DNA of 64,000 bases from CAYLNL01 sp964385175 (lineage in GTDB: Bacteria > Bacteroidota > Bacteroidia > Flavobacteriales > Flavobacteriaceae), in the NCBI GenBank assembly GCA_964385175.1, contig CAYLNL010000008.1:62001-126000 (forward strand). The letters run 5' to 3'. This document shows positions 9,241 through 18,407 of this stretch, piece by piece. A model generated the notes under the pieces. It ran no database searches and was not told the origin of the DNA. It saw nothing but the letters and a program-made list of their open reading frames with translations. Each line of letters begins with the position of its first letter. Positions within the stretch are counted from its first letter, which is position 1. A program made the translations under genes and the position numbers.

Positions 9241-10307
9241 TGGGATTTGTTCTTTCGTTCCTGGTAGGAGTTCAGGAATGTATTGAAGGATCTAAGTGCC
9301 AGAAATAAGAACATGGCTACAAAACCAGCGATGCCAAAAATGAAATAATATTTTTTGTATAAAACGTTTATTTCATAACCTATCGGCTGGAAGTTAGAGA
9401 TGATGTTGATGACCTCGGCGTTTTCAGTGCGCTGCGTCTGGTTGTCATTCAATTCATTTTTGAACTGGATTTTTGTATTAAAAAGCTCCAGTTCATTAGT
9501 GTTTTTGGTTTTTTCAGAAAGAATAATAGATGTAGAGCCTTGTGGGTTTTCGCGTTTCGCTTCGGCAAGCAGTACATCCATATACACACTTCCCAGTGAA
9601 TCTATTTCTTCTATAGACCCTTTCAGGATAGAATCATTCCTATCCAGGTTTTCAAGGGTAGTTTTTCTCTTGGCGTTAAAGTAGCTATTTTCTTTTATGG
9701 ATTCTATAATTACCGATTCTAACTTTTTAAAAATGTCGTTTTTTGAGGCGGTAACTTGTATGCCATGGGTTTTATAATCGTATTCAGAAACATTAAGTTT
9801 AAAATCTTCATAGGTGTAGCGAATTGAAAGGGTTGAGTCTGAAGATTGTTTTAATAGTTTGTTATAGGCATCTAAGCTACTGTTTTCATCTTTTACAGGT
9901 CTAATGAGAAACTCTTTTAAAGAAGACGCTTCTACAGGGGTTATTTTAAAAGTAGATGCCAGCAAAGCTGTATTGTGCTGCTTCACTAAATTGTTGTAGT
10001 ACTGAACATTTTTATAGAGTTGCTGGGTGCTGCCAAAATTGGGTTGCACTATCAGGTCGGCAGCATATAAAGTTTCGCGTTGAGTGTCTAAAAACCATCC
10101 TATGCCTATACCTACCAGGACAGCGATAGCAAATTTGAAAAAATGTTTTCTAAAGAATAGGAGAAGCTGAATGAATATATGGAATATAGCTTTAAAAATG
10201 GTACCGATAAAGTTGAAAAACCGGGTGAAAGCATTTCCTATCAGCCGGAACAATTGTCCCAAATCTATTTCCTCAGAATCTTTTTTTGGTTGGTTATGCT
10301 CACTCAT
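9237..10307 (-). CDS. Wzz-like polysaccharide chain-length / co-polymerase membrane protein
   Basis: The 356-residue protein has hydrophobic stretches near residues 31-72 and a second transmembrane segment near 322-342. Between them lies a long, partly helical periplasmic region containing several EIDSLGS- and KTKNTNELELF-like stretches. This two-end membrane topology is that of the Wzz/polysaccharide co-polymerase group, and its position just upstream of rmlB supports a role in setting glycan chain length or organising export. There is no cytoplasmic kinase (BY-kinase) domain. Sequence similarity to classical Wzz is not obvious by eye, so the call rests on topology and context. Confidence 0.6.
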   Translation of the reverse strand: MSEHNQPKKDSEEIDLGQLFRLIGNAFTRFFNFIGTIFKAIFHIFIQLLLFFRKHFFKFAIAVLVGIGIGWFLDTQRETLYAADLIVQPNFGSTQQLYKNVQYYNNLVKQHNTALLASTFKITPVEASSLKEFLIRPVKDENSSLDAYNKLLKQSSDSTLSIRYTYEDFKLNVSEYDYKTHGIQVTASKNDIFKKLESVIIESIKENSYFNAKRKTTLENLDRNDSILKGSIEEIDSLGSVYMDVLLAEAKRENPQGSTSIILSEKTKNTNELELFNTKIQFKNELNDNQTQRTENAEVINIISNFQPIGYEINVLYKKYYFIFGIAGFVAMFLFLALRSFNTFLNSYQERKNKSQ

Positions 10308-10308
10308 A

Positions 10309-11997
10309 TTAATGCGAATTAAGAATCTGTTCTAATATTTTTCGGGTGATGAGGTAGGTGGGTTTCACGCCCGTTACCCCTAAACCGCCGGAAGCAAGGG
10401 TGCTGCCAGTTTCCAACGGGTTATCAGAGGCATAATAGGCGTAGCGAACCTGTACGTTTTCTGAGATGCTTTTGCGTATTTTAGAAGCTGCCTGTATGGC
10501 TTTCTGGTAGTGCGCTCCTTCCATTTCTATGCCAATAGCGCGCCAGGTGCTATCGTGAAAAAAACCAAGAATATCTTTGTTTTGGAGCGAGGTTCCTAAA
10601 ACGGTTATCATGGTTCCCTCGTACACCCGTAATCCATTACCTTCAAAGTCGAACTTGTTCAGTTCATTTTTAAAGGGATAGTTATCTGCCGTTCCCTCAA
10701 AAACATGAGCGGTAGGTATCATAATATCTCCTTTTTCGCCGTCTAAAATCCCGGCTTTTCCCATAATAGATACAGAAACTACGTTGAGGTACGTGCGTTT
10801 GTTTTTGCCTTCTTTATAGGGTTTCAATAATTCGTCTATAGTTTCATAAGCCTGTTCGCCAAAAGCATAATCCATCACTACCAGCACTGGTTTTTCAGTA
10901 TCGGGCAGGGAGTTATCTGGGTGAAAAGCAGTTTTGCTAAAATCAATCTTCGCCGTATCAAAAAGCTGTACATCTATGTTAGTACCCGAAATATCGTCTA
11001 AGCTAATCATACCATGCTTGCGGGCAAAGGTTTTTACGGTGTTGCGCAACTCATTGTTTTCCGGGTTGCTCAATTCTTCAAAAGGTGAAAAATGATTGGT
11101 TGCGTTGCCCGCCTTTGGCAATGCCTGAGCGGCATAGATAGAGTTCATAACGCTGTGCATGTTGGCGCTAATGATGTGCAGGGGCCTGCTTAACAAATCG
11201 TTTTTTTTGAGGGTCTTTTTAATATGGTTCGCCCACATTTCTCCGTGAATGTGGTGCCCCAGGCGTTCCTGCAAAATGGGGCTAAAGGTAATGGTGCGCT
11301 TAATTCCCTGGGTTTCTTCTTCAATAGCGAGTTTACCCAGCCAATAGATGCTGTGTAAAAACTGTTCGGGCTCTTCTTTTGTGGCAAAAGATTTATAGGC
11401 TTCCAGGGTTTCATCAAACGTTCTGCCTAAAAGCGAAGCGGTATGAATAATGGCGTTTTCTCTTTCGGCGAGGGTGAGTTTTTTCTTACGCACAGAGGTT
11501 TCTAATTTTTGCCAGTCGCGCGTAGTCTTACCAATTTCTTTGATAAATACTTTCTTGCATATTTTGCCAGACTCAATAAACAGAAAAGTCAAATGAGTAA
11601 GAATATCATAAATATCAGAACGTCCGCGGGTAATTTCCACATTCATCTGTTCTTCGTCTATGCGGTAGCAGTTTCGCTTTCTTTTGGGAGGAATAATAGG
11701 TTTTAAGTGCGATTTTTTATAGCCCTCGTCAGACGTTAAGTTAATATACCGACATTCTTCTATGCCTGTTGGAAGGCGCTCCAAGACGTAGCGGAGTCCA
11801 TTGAGTTCTACTTTTTCTTCGGCTACAGAGCCGTATATTTCGGGGCGAAGCTGTAGGAGCGCTTGCCGAAGCGTTTCACCCGAAATGCCCATCGGCTTGT
11901 AAAAACCCCTGTTGAAAAGGTGTCGCATGGTTATGTACATGCGCTCAATGGCGTTGGTAGATTCTTGCGCCCGGGTTCTCCCTTTAATTTTACTCAT
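10309..11997 (-). CDS. conserved Bacteroidota protein with nucleoside-phosphorylase-like C-terminal domain
   Basis: The 562-residue soluble protein is not one I can name with certainty; a Bacteroidota DUF family of this length exists. Residues 1-270 are basic and helical. The C-terminal part from about 370 looks like the purine nucleoside phosphorylase/uridine phosphorylase fold: IMGKAGIL at 411-418 followed by GDIMIP, then GIEMEGAHY (EMEGAH 491-496), then ASDNPL at 523-528. These parallel the GSAG, GD, EMEGA and (S)D motifs of that superfamily. AMP nucleosidase has a comparable layout with an extra N-terminal domain. It lies one base before the Wzz-like gene and 35 bases after the GH3 gene, so it is in the operon, but its tie to glycan synthesis is unknown. 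Confidence 0.6.
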   Translation of the reverse strand: MSKIKGRTRAQESTNAIERMYITMRHLFNRGFYKPMGISGETLRQALLQLRPEIYGSVAEEKVELNGLRYVLERLPTGIEECRYINLTSDEGYKKSHLKPIIPPKRKRNCYRIDEEQMNVEITRGRSDIYDILTHLTFLFIESGKICKKVFIKEIGKTTRDWQKLETSVRKKKLTLAERENAIIHTASLLGRTFDETLEAYKSFATKEEPEQFLHSIYWLGKLAIEEETQGIKRTITFSPILQERLGHHIHGEMWANHIKKTLKKNDLLSRPLHIISANMHSVMNSIYAAQALPKAGNATNHFSPFEELSNPENNELRNTVKTFARKHGMISLDDISGTNIDVQLFDTAKIDFSKTAFHPDNSLPDTEKPVLVVMDYAFGEQAYETIDELLKPYKEGKNKRTYLNVVSVSIMGKAGILDGEKGDIMIPTAHVFEGTADNYPFKNELNKFDFEGNGLRVYEGTMITVLGTSLQNKDILGFFHDSTWRAIGIEMEGAHYQKAIQAASKIRKSISENVQVRYAYYASDNPLETGSTLASGGLGVTGVKPTYLITRKILEQILNSH

Positions 11998-12032
11998 AGG
12001 TTACTTTTCACTACAAAAATACAGGTTAATTT

Positions 12033-13538
12033 TTATTTTGGGGCTTTTTTGTAGTCAGAGAGGGCATCTGCAATGAAGCGGTCATTACACAGTCGGGAAA
12101 TTTTGTTTTGCCCTCCTAATTTGCCTACCGATTTCATATAGGCGGCGAAGCCTCCTTTTTCAATACGGGTTATTTTAAGGGGTTGAAGGATTTTTCCATG
12201 AATAAGATCTAAATAATAACTGTTTTGTTGCTGAAGGGAGCTATCTATTTGTTGAGAGAAAGCTACCATATCTTGGGGTTCTTCCTGGAACTCTATAAAC
12301 CATTCGTGGTAGGGAAGTTCTTTTTCTGTGGGGTTTACCTGGGGGGCTACCGTAAACTCATTCACCTGGGCAGTTGTTCCTTCTATGGCTGCTTGCAACG
12401 CCTGCTCTACCTCTTTGGCAATAACGTGCTCGCCAAAGGCGGAGATGAATTGTTGTAGTCTGCCCGAAACCACTACGCGATAGGGCGCCAGGGAGGTGAA
12501 TTGTATGGTATCGCCTGTGTTGTATGCCCACAGGCCGGCATCGGTAGAAACAATAAGCACATAATTTACACCCATTTCCACTTCTTCCAACCCTATTCTC
12601 GGGGGATTTTCTGCAAAAAACTCATCGGCTCTTATAAATTCATAAAAGATACCGGAACGGAGTTGCAACAACATTCCCTTTTCTGTTTGGGAGTCTTGAA
12701 AGGCAAAAAATCCTTCACTGGCGGGATAAAGTTCTATACTATTTACTTTCCTGCCGATGAGATTTTCAAACTTAGTGCGGTAGGGTTCATAGTTCAACCC
12801 GCCATAAATAAAGACCTGGAAGTTTGGGAAAATAACGCTTATTTTTTTGCCTGTTTTTTGGTGTAACTTCTCAAAATACATTTGCACCCAGGAAGGAATG
12901 CCGCTAATAACCGTCATATTTTCCCGCAGCGTTTCCGCTACAATAGCATCTACCTTGGTTTCCCAGTCGTCTATACAGTTGGCCTCCCACGAGGGCATGC
13001 GGTTTTTTTGAAGATACTGGGGAACATAGTGGGCTACAATGCCAGAGAGCCTGCCGGTTTTTATACCGTTTTTTTCCCGGAGAACGGGGCTCCCTTGTAA
13101 AAATATCATCTTGCCGCACACAAAACGGGCTTGCCTGGTTTGGTGAATATAGCACAAAAGAGCGTTTCGGGCGGCGCGAATGTGGTGTGGCATAGAGGCC
13201 TTAGTAATGGGGATGTATTTGGCGCCAGAGGTGGTGCCGGAAGTTTTGGCGAAGTAAAGAGGCTGGCCGGGCCATAAAACATCTTGTTCTCCTGTGATTA
13301 TCCTTTCTACATACGGTCTCAGAGCTTCATAATCTCTGACGGGAACCTGGGCTTTAAAATCTTTATATGTTTTTATGCCAGAAAATTGGTGCTCCTTTCC
13401 AAATTGAGTGTTGAGGGAACGGGAAATGAGTTGTTGAAAGACTTTTTCTTGTGTTTTTATAGGGTTTTTCGCCCATTTCTGGATTTTTTTATATATAAAA
13501 TAGGCGAAAATTTTAGCTATAATGGGTTTCAGAGACAT
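12033..13538 (-). CDS. GH3-family (auxin-responsive GH3-like) acyl-adenylating protein
   Basis: The 501-residue protein belongs to the GH3 family within the adenylate-forming ANL superfamily. TSGTTSG at 99-105 is the phosphate-binding loop, YPASEGFFAFQD corresponds to the adenine-binding segment, and AYNTGDTIQF and SGRLQQFISAFGEHV match the late ATP-binding and hinge motifs. Plant GH3 enzymes couple amino acids to acyl hormones through an acyl-AMP. The bacterial substrates are unknown. The gene starts 3 bases after the M23 peptidase gene and precedes the nucleoside-phosphorylase-like gene. Its function in this operon cannot be deduced. Confidence 0.85.
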   Translation of the reverse strand: MSLKPIIAKIFAYFIYKKIQKWAKNPIKTQEKVFQQLISRSLNTQFGKEHQFSGIKTYKDFKAQVPVRDYEALRPYVERIITGEQDVLWPGQPLYFAKTSGTTSGAKYIPITKASMPHHIRAARNALLCYIHQTRQARFVCGKMIFLQGSPVLREKNGIKTGRLSGIVAHYVPQYLQKNRMPSWEANCIDDWETKVDAIVAETLRENMTVISGIPSWVQMYFEKLHQKTGKKISVIFPNFQVFIYGGLNYEPYRTKFENLIGRKVNSIELYPASEGFFAFQDSQTEKGMLLQLRSGIFYEFIRADEFFAENPPRIGLEEVEMGVNYVLIVSTDAGLWAYNTGDTIQFTSLAPYRVVVSGRLQQFISAFGEHVIAKEVEQALQAAIEGTTAQVNEFTVAPQVNPTEKELPYHEWFIEFQEEPQDMVAFSQQIDSSLQQQNSYYLDLIHGKILQPLKITRIEKGGFAAYMKSVGKLGGQNKISRLCNDRFIADALSDYKKAPK

Positions 13539-13541
13539 AAG

Positions 13542-14411
13542 CTATTCAAAATCTATATAATATACCGGGTTCACCGGGTATCCTTCGCTCCACAATTCAA
13601 AATGCAAATGAGGTCCGGTAGTTATTTCGCCGGTATTGCCTACTATGGCTATCACCTCTCCCGCTTTTACCAAATCGCCTTGTTGTTTTATGAGGGAAGC
13701 ATTGTGTTTATAGACAGAGATAAGGTTAAAAGGATGCTCTATGATGAGGGTATAACCGGTAGCCGCCGTCCACTCGGCAAAAATAACAGTTCCCTCTGCA
13801 GCGGCTTTTACAGGTGCATTTTTAGCGGTTACCACATCTACGGCAAAGTGCTTTTCTTTGGGGTTGTAGTTTTGGGTAATAGTGCCTTGTACAGGAGGAT
13901 ATAACACAAAAGCGCCTTTAATGGCTCCTTTATCAAACACATTATACTTGTCTTCTGAACTCACCTGTTCGCGCAGGAGCAAATCTTGTTTGCTGGGAGG
14001 CACTTCGGTTACCGGAGTTTCTGTTTTAAACTGTTGAAATAGTGAATCCTTGTTAATTCGTTCACTTTTTATTTCTCCCCGCAATACTTTTTTTAGAGTG
14101 TCTAAATATTGGTTATTATAGTTTAGTACCTCCGTAAGAGAATCTGTTTTATAAGCGAGTTCGGCGGTTCTCTTCCGCAGAGTAGCCGATGAATAGCCGG
14201 GGATATATTCGCGGAGGGGAGTAAAGGCTATGAGCAAGGTAGTGCCGGCGATAAGAAGGGTTATAAATAGGGTAATAAAAACAAAGGTATTAAGAGGCGT
14301 TAATTTGAAAGAAATTTTTTCTTCGAAAGTATTCTCATTTAGAACAACCAGGCGGTACTCATTTACCAGCCTTTTTCTAAACCGTTTTCTCTTGTTTTTA
14401 GCCCGCCCCAT
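13542..14411 (-). CDS. M23-family murein endopeptidase, membrane anchored
   Basis: The 289-residue protein has one N-terminal membrane segment (about residues 42-64) and a short coiled-coil-like stretch to about 130. A LytM-type domain from about 165 follows. The zinc ligands are visible as HFAVD (H188, D192) and the HLH pair H268/H270 in TGPHLHFELW. It would cut peptidoglycan cross-links in the periplasm. It is the first gene of the leftward operon; a TATCTTTG -7 box lies 123-130 bases upstream at 14534-14541. M23 proteins of this design are frequent near GH3 genes in Bacteroidota, which I know only as a general impression. Confidence 0.9.
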   Translation of the reverse strand: MGRAKNKRKRFRKRLVNEYRLVVLNENTFEEKISFKLTPLNTFVFITLFITLLIAGTTLLIAFTPLREYIPGYSSATLRKRTAELAYKTDSLTEVLNYNNQYLDTLKKVLRGEIKSERINKDSLFQQFKTETPVTEVPPSKQDLLLREQVSSEDKYNVFDKGAIKGAFVLYPPVQGTITQNYNPKEKHFAVDVVTAKNAPVKAAAEGTVIFAEWTAATGYTLIIEHPFNLISVYKHNASLIKQQGDLVKAGEVIAIVGNTGEITTGPHLHFELWSEGYPVNPVYYIDFE

Positions 14412-14533
14412 ATAGTAGGAATAAGGTTACCGGTTATTTTCGCTTTCACAAAAACCAGGTTTACATTCCTCGTGGGAAGAATAAAACTACCTGATGGATA
14501 TTTTTGTGTAGTGATTTACCAGCAAGGTAACTG

Positions 14534-14541
14534 CAAAGATA
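14534..14541 (-). promoter_or_regulatory. Bacteroidota-type -7 box (TATCTTTG) upstream of the M23 gene
   Basis: The minus strand reads TATCTTTG, a perfect TAnnTTTG match, in the 234-base spacer between the M23 and bacilliredoxin genes. It would give a leader of about 120 bases and could start the whole polysaccharide operon. No clear -33 TTTG box was seen. Confidence 0.5.
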
Positions 14542-14645
14542 CATATAAATAATTGTTGGCGGCAGGGCTAAAAAATCACCACAGCATCAACTTTCCGCTT
14601 TCGTTGCTCATTTATAAAATAAAGAGTATTGAAGCGCCGGTTGGG

Positions 14646-15062
14646 TTAACAGTATTCCTGGTAGGCGTGTACAAGATTTTCTGCAATTACCTCTGCAGGG
14701 CGCCCTTCTATGTGGTGGCGCTCTAACATGTGCACCAACTCCCCGTCTTTAAAAAGCGCTATACAAGGTGAAGAGGGCGGAAAAGGAAGCATATATTCCC
14801 GAACTTTTTCGGTAGCTTCCTTATCAAAACCGGCAAAAACCGTGTATATAGTATCTGGTTTTTTCACCTGGTTAAGGCTCATTTTAGCGCCCGGACGGGC
14901 GTTGGCAGCCGCACAGCCGCATACTGAATTTACTACTACCAGCGTGGTTCCTTTCTGCGCCATCGCTACATCTACATCTTGAGGGGTGCGTAGCTCCCGA
15001 AAACCTGCCGAGGTAAGCTCTCGTTTCATGGGTGTTACTAATTCTTCAGGATACATACTCAT
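14646..15062 (-). CDS. BrxA/BrxB-type bacilliredoxin (YphP/YqiW family)
   Basis: The 138-residue protein matches the YphP/YqiW family along its length. It opens MYPEELVTPMKRELT and has the unusual CGC active site (C48-G-C50) inside VNSVCGCAAANARPG. Members remove bacillithiol from mixed disulfides on proteins. This fits the bshC gene at 45135-46736, which shows the same genome probably makes bacillithiol. A perfect TATCTTTG -7 box lies 20 bases upstream of the start at 15082-15089, so it is likely its own short transcript. Downstream lies a 234-base spacer. Confidence 0.92.
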   Translation of the reverse strand: MSMYPEELVTPMKRELTSAGFRELRTPQDVDVAMAQKGTTLVVVNSVCGCAAANARPGAKMSLNQVKKPDTIYTVFAGFDKEATEKVREYMLPFPPSSPCIALFKDGELVHMLERHHIEGRPAEVIAENLVHAYQEYC

Positions 15063-15081
15063 TTTTTTTAAATTCTTCAGG

Positions 15082-15089
15082 CAAAGATA
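15082..15089 (-). promoter_or_regulatory. -7 box (TATCTTTG) of the bacilliredoxin gene
   Basis: The minus strand carries TATCTTTG 20 bases before the bacilliredoxin ATG, giving a predicted leader of roughly 15 bases. Confidence 0.6.
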
Positions 15090-15130
15090 CGAAATATAGG
15101 GTGATTATACAGATGGTTTTACTAACTGAT

Positions 15131-16420
15131 TTACTGTAACCTGTTTAGTACCCTCTCAAAAGCGCCGAGCGTAGCATCTAAATCATCATACGTGATAGCA
15201 TCATTCAAAAACCAGCTTTCAAAAGGGCTGGGAGGCAGGTACACGCTTTCTGCCAACATGCCGTGGAAAAACTTTTTAAAGAGTTCATTATTCCCTCTTG
15301 CAGCAGAAGGAAAATCGGTTACCGGTTCAGGGGTAAAATGGAAAGAAACCATAGAGCCCACCCGGTTTATGGTATATGGAATGCCCCGTTTAGAAGCTAT
15401 TTTGTCCATCCCGGCATGGAGGTACGCAGTTTTTTGAGCAAGAGAGTTAAATACTTCGGGGTGGGTATCCAATTCCGTTAACATTGCTAATCCGGCGCTC
15501 ATGGCAAGCGGGTTACCGCTCAGCGTGCCAGCCTGGTACACAGGCCCTTCGGGCGCCAGCCAGCTCATAATTTCATTTCTGCCGGCAAAAGCGCCTACAG
15601 GCAAGCCACCGCCGATAACTTTTCCAAAGGTTACCAAATCGGCGGAGATGGCATACACCTCCTGCGCACCCCCGCGCGCCAGGCGAAAACCCGTCATCAC
15701 CTCATCAAAGATGAGCAAGGTGTTATAGGCATTGCACAAGGCCCGCAATTCTTCTAAAAAACCAGTTGCGGGTGGAATACACCCCATATTCCCGGCCACG
15801 GGTTCTAAAATAACGGCGGCAATATTGTCTCCATATCTTTCAAACAACGCTTGCACAGAAGTTATGTTATTATAAGGAGCCAGTAGTGTATCTTGGGCTG
15901 TTCCGTTGGTTACGCCGGGGCTGCCGGGAATGCCCAGCGTAGCGGCGCCGCTGCCCGCTTCTATGAGAAAAGCGTCAAAATGCCCGTGGTAGCAGCCAGA
16001 GAATTTAATGATTTTTTCTTTCCCGGTATATCCTCTTGCTAATCGCACAGCGCTCATGCAGGCTTCTGTGCCGCTATTCACAAAGCGGATTTTATCTATA
16101 CCGGGTACCATAGAAATAGCCAGCCTGGCTAACGTAGTTTCTATTTCCGTGGGCGCCCCAAAGGAAGTTCCTTTTTTGGCTTTTTCAATAAGGGCATTTA
16201 GCACAGGTGGATAGGCGTGCCCGAACAATAGTGGGCCCCAGGAGGCTATATAATCTATGTATCGGTTGCCATCTTCGTCATATAAATAGGCGCCACGGGC
16301 TTCTTTAATAAAAAGTGGCGTGCCGCCTACGGCTTTAAAGGCGCGCACAGGAGAGTTTACCCCTCCTGGTATGTAGTGCGCCGCTTCTGCAAAGAGCGCA
16401 CTGCTGCGTTGATATTCCAT
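15131..16420 (-). CDS. hemL: glutamate-1-semialdehyde 2,1-aminomutase
   Basis: The 429-residue PLP enzyme has the HemL hallmarks: IPGGVNSPVRAF at the N-terminus, NSGTEACMSA for phosphate binding, FDEVMTGFR, and the Schiff-base lysine K267 in TFGKVIGGGLPVG. It converts glutamate-1-semialdehyde to 5-aminolevulinate for haem synthesis by the C5 pathway. The HemA reductase is not in the window. The start ATG shares its first base region with the stop of the glucosaminidase gene (both at 16420), so translational coupling is likely. Confidence 0.96.
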   Translation of the reverse strand: MEYQRSSALFAEAAHYIPGGVNSPVRAFKAVGGTPLFIKEARGAYLYDEDGNRYIDYIASWGPLLFGHAYPPVLNALIEKAKKGTSFGAPTEIETTLARLAISMVPGIDKIRFVNSGTEACMSAVRLARGYTGKEKIIKFSGCYHGHFDAFLIEAGSGAATLGIPGSPGVTNGTAQDTLLAPYNNITSVQALFERYGDNIAAVILEPVAGNMGCIPPATGFLEELRALCNAYNTLLIFDEVMTGFRLARGGAQEVYAISADLVTFGKVIGGGLPVGAFAGRNEIMSWLAPEGPVYQAGTLSGNPLAMSAGLAMLTELDTHPEVFNSLAQKTAYLHAGMDKIASKRGIPYTINRVGSMVSFHFTPEPVTDFPSAARGNNELFKKFFHGMLAESVYLPPSPFESWFLNDAITYDDLDATLGAFERVLNRLQ

Positions 16421-17301
16421 TATTCAGGGGGTTTTACCCACAGGGATTGACCAACAGAAAGGTGGGTGTTGCTGAGTTGGTTTAAGTTCATTAAGGTTTC
16501 TACTGTTATACCATACTTTTTGGAGATAGAATAGAGGGTATCTCCTTTTTGCACCACATACAGTTTTTCCGAGGGCTGTTCTATGGGGGCGCTGGGAGTT
16601 GGCGTTCCGGGCGGCAGTCCGGAGGTTGAGGTTACCGGGGGTGGCGAAGCGGTGGCTAAAACTTCGGTATCGTACTGATGAAGCTGATAGCGTTGAATAA
16701 GCCCAATGAGTTTTTCGGGGTATTTGGGGTCGGTAGCATAGCCTGCTTCCCTGAGTCCCTTAGCCCAGGCAGCATAATCATCTTTTGGCAGCGAAAATAA
16801 TGATTTGTAGTAGTGTCGCTGGCTCAGGAAAAGTGAATGGTCTTCATAAGACAGGTTGGGGTGTTGGTATTTGCGAAAGCATTCTCCCTTTGCATCGTCA
16901 TCGTGATACACTACTTCTCCCGTCCATTCTTTATGGCATTTAATGCCAAAATGGTTATTGCCCTTTACAGATAATTCGCCCCGCCCGGCGCCGCTCTCCA
17001 AAATGCCCTGCGCCAGGGTGATGCTGGCCGGAATGCCATATTTTCTCATTTCTTCCTTAGCTATTTCTTTATAGGTGTTTATATAGTTTGCCACCACTTC
17101 TGCATATACTTTTGTGGTAGAGGTAGATTCCAGGATTTCGGGTTGCCGCTCCGGGGGCTGGGGTTCCTGGGAGGGAGGAACCACTATTACGGTGGGTTCT
17201 GTTTCAGATACGGGAGGTTGCGGGGTCATAACGCTTTGCAGCGTGCCACAACTTATTGTTGACAAGGCTGTGAGCAGTATTACTAATTTTATTTTGTTCA
17301 T
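16420..17301 (-). CDS. lipoprotein glucosaminidase (GH73/FlgJ-like) with C-terminal LysM
   Basis: The 293-residue protein has a lipoprotein signal ending in TISC with Cys18 as the lipidated residue, then a Pro/Glu-rich linker to about residue 60. A glucosaminidase domain follows with the catalytic Glu102 in AQGILESGAGRGEL and the NNHFGIKC motif. A LysM repeat from about 247 (YVVQKGDTLYSISKKYG) would hold it on peptidoglycan. It probably cuts between GlcNAc and MurNAc during wall growth. It overlaps the PLP-enzyme gene by 4 bases and touches hemL at the other end. Confidence 0.92.
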   Translation of the reverse strand: MNKIKLVILLTALSTISCGTLQSVMTPQPPVSETEPTVIVVPPSQEPQPPERQPEILESTSTTKVYAEVVANYINTYKEIAKEEMRKYGIPASITLAQGILESGAGRGELSVKGNNHFGIKCHKEWTGEVVYHDDDAKGECFRKYQHPNLSYEDHSLFLSQRHYYKSLFSLPKDDYAAWAKGLREAGYATDPKYPEKLIGLIQRYQLHQYDTEVLATASPPPVTSTSGLPPGTPTPSAPIEQPSEKLYVVQKGDTLYSISKKYGITVETLMNLNQLSNTHLSVGQSLWVKPPE

Positions 17302-18218
17302 GCTGTTGCCAGTTTGCCAGTTTGCTTTCCTATCAACCGGTGGTTCATGCCTTCAATGCCCTGTAGCCCTCCTGTATGGATGAGGAGTATTTTAGAGTTT
17401 TCTCTAAAACTGCCTTTTTTTATCAAATCTATTATTCCATAAACCATTTTTCCTGTATAAACGGGGTCTAAGGGAATGCCTGTTGTGTCTCTGAAAGTAT
17501 TGATAAACGTAAGCAGGGTAGTATTTATTTTTCCATAGCCTCCAAAATGATAGTCGTTTACGAGTCTCCAGCGCGCATGATGCGTATGGGTGCGAAGGAA
17601 GGTTTCTGAAAAAGTTCCTTTCAGGGCTGAAAATCCTATTACTTGTTGATGGGGTTTAGCGCTGTTTATTAACCCTGCAAGGGTGGTTCCTGTTCCCACT
17701 GAGCAGGCTATAACTGTAAATTCACTGTCTTGGGGGGTGAGTATTTCCTCGCATCCTTTTATGCCCAATTGGTTTGCGCCGCCTTCGGGAATGAGATAAA
17801 AATCGCCCCATTTTTGGCGGAGGGAGTGGAGGAAGGCGGGGTGCATTTTATTTTCTCTATAAAAAGAGCGGGAAACAAACTGAAGGTTCATGCCGCATTC
17901 GCAAGCTTGTTTCAAGGTAGGGTTTGTATGCCATTTCGCAGACAGCTCTTCTCCCCTAATAATGCCTACGGTAGAAAAGTTCATCTCTTTTCCAAGGGCG
18001 GCTACGGCAGCAATATGATTGGAATAGGCTCCTCCAAAGGTTACCAGTTGTTTGCATCCCTGGCGTTGGGTTTCTTGTATGGTATATTTTAGTTTGCGGT
18101 ACTTATTGCCTGAAATAAAGGGATGGAGCAGGTCTTCGCGTTTTATATATAGCTCAATGCCCTGCGGGAAGTGCATGGCAACAGGCTGATTAGGAGAGAT
18201 GGCAAGTTGTGGAAACAA
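17298..18218 (-). CDS. PLP-dependent ACC deaminase / D-cysteine desulfhydrase family protein
   Basis: The 306-residue fold-type II PLP enzyme has the family opening YIKREDLLHPFISGNKYRKL, with K39 as the likely Schiff-base lysine, and the phosphate cup segment SVGTGTTLAGL. The family includes 1-aminocyclopropane-1-carboxylate deaminase and D-cysteine desulfhydrase; Bacteroidota members are usually uncharacterised. A TAACTTTG -7 box ends 14 bases upstream of the ATG, so this gene opens the short operon leading to the glucosaminidase and hemL. Substrate cannot be fixed by eye. Confidence 0.85.
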   Translation of the reverse strand: MFPQLAISPNQPVAMHFPQGIELYIKREDLLHPFISGNKYRKLKYTIQETQRQGCKQLVTFGGAYSNHIAAVAALGKEMNFSTVGIIRGEELSAKWHTNPTLKQACECGMNLQFVSRSFYRENKMHPAFLHSLRQKWGDFYLIPEGGANQLGIKGCEEILTPQDSEFTVIACSVGTGTTLAGLINSAKPHQQVIGFSALKGTFSETFLRTHTHHARWRLVNDYHFGGYGKINTTLLTFINTFRDTTGIPLDPVYTGKMVYGIIDLIKKGSFRENSKILLIHTGGLQGIEGMNHRLIGKQTGKLATA

Positions 18219-18231
18219 GCGAAATTTTTTC

Positions 18232-18239
18232 CAAAGTTA
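18232..18239 (-). promoter_or_regulatory. -7 box (TAACTTTG) of the ACC-deaminase-family gene
   Basis: The minus strand reads TAACTTTG, ending 14 bases before the ATG at 18218, which implies a leader of about 10 bases. Confidence 0.55.
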
Positions 18240-18340
18240 TAGAGAACTTTTTATATGGAAAACTGGGGGGAGCGTATTAGGATTTTTCCAGCCCTAGCCT
18301 TCTGTTTTCTATTCTCTCTTCTCTATTTTCTAACCTAACC

Positions 18341-18378
18341 CCAAAGAACACAACATTTTTCGCAAAGGACACAAAGTG
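18341..18378. repeat. cgcaaag/acacaaag-type intergenic repeat
   Basis: The stretch contains aaagaacacaac, cgcaaag and gacacaaag in close succession. A related element occurs at 60705-60790. Such strings recur between genes in many Bacteroidota genomes; function is unknown. Confidence 0.5.
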
Positions 18379-18407
18379 CATGATTCTCACTACTCATATC
18401 TCATTAC

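Noticed and set aside
13284..13904. 206-codon plus-strand frame
   Set aside because: Antisense shadow of the GH3 and M23 genes, both of which have clear domains.
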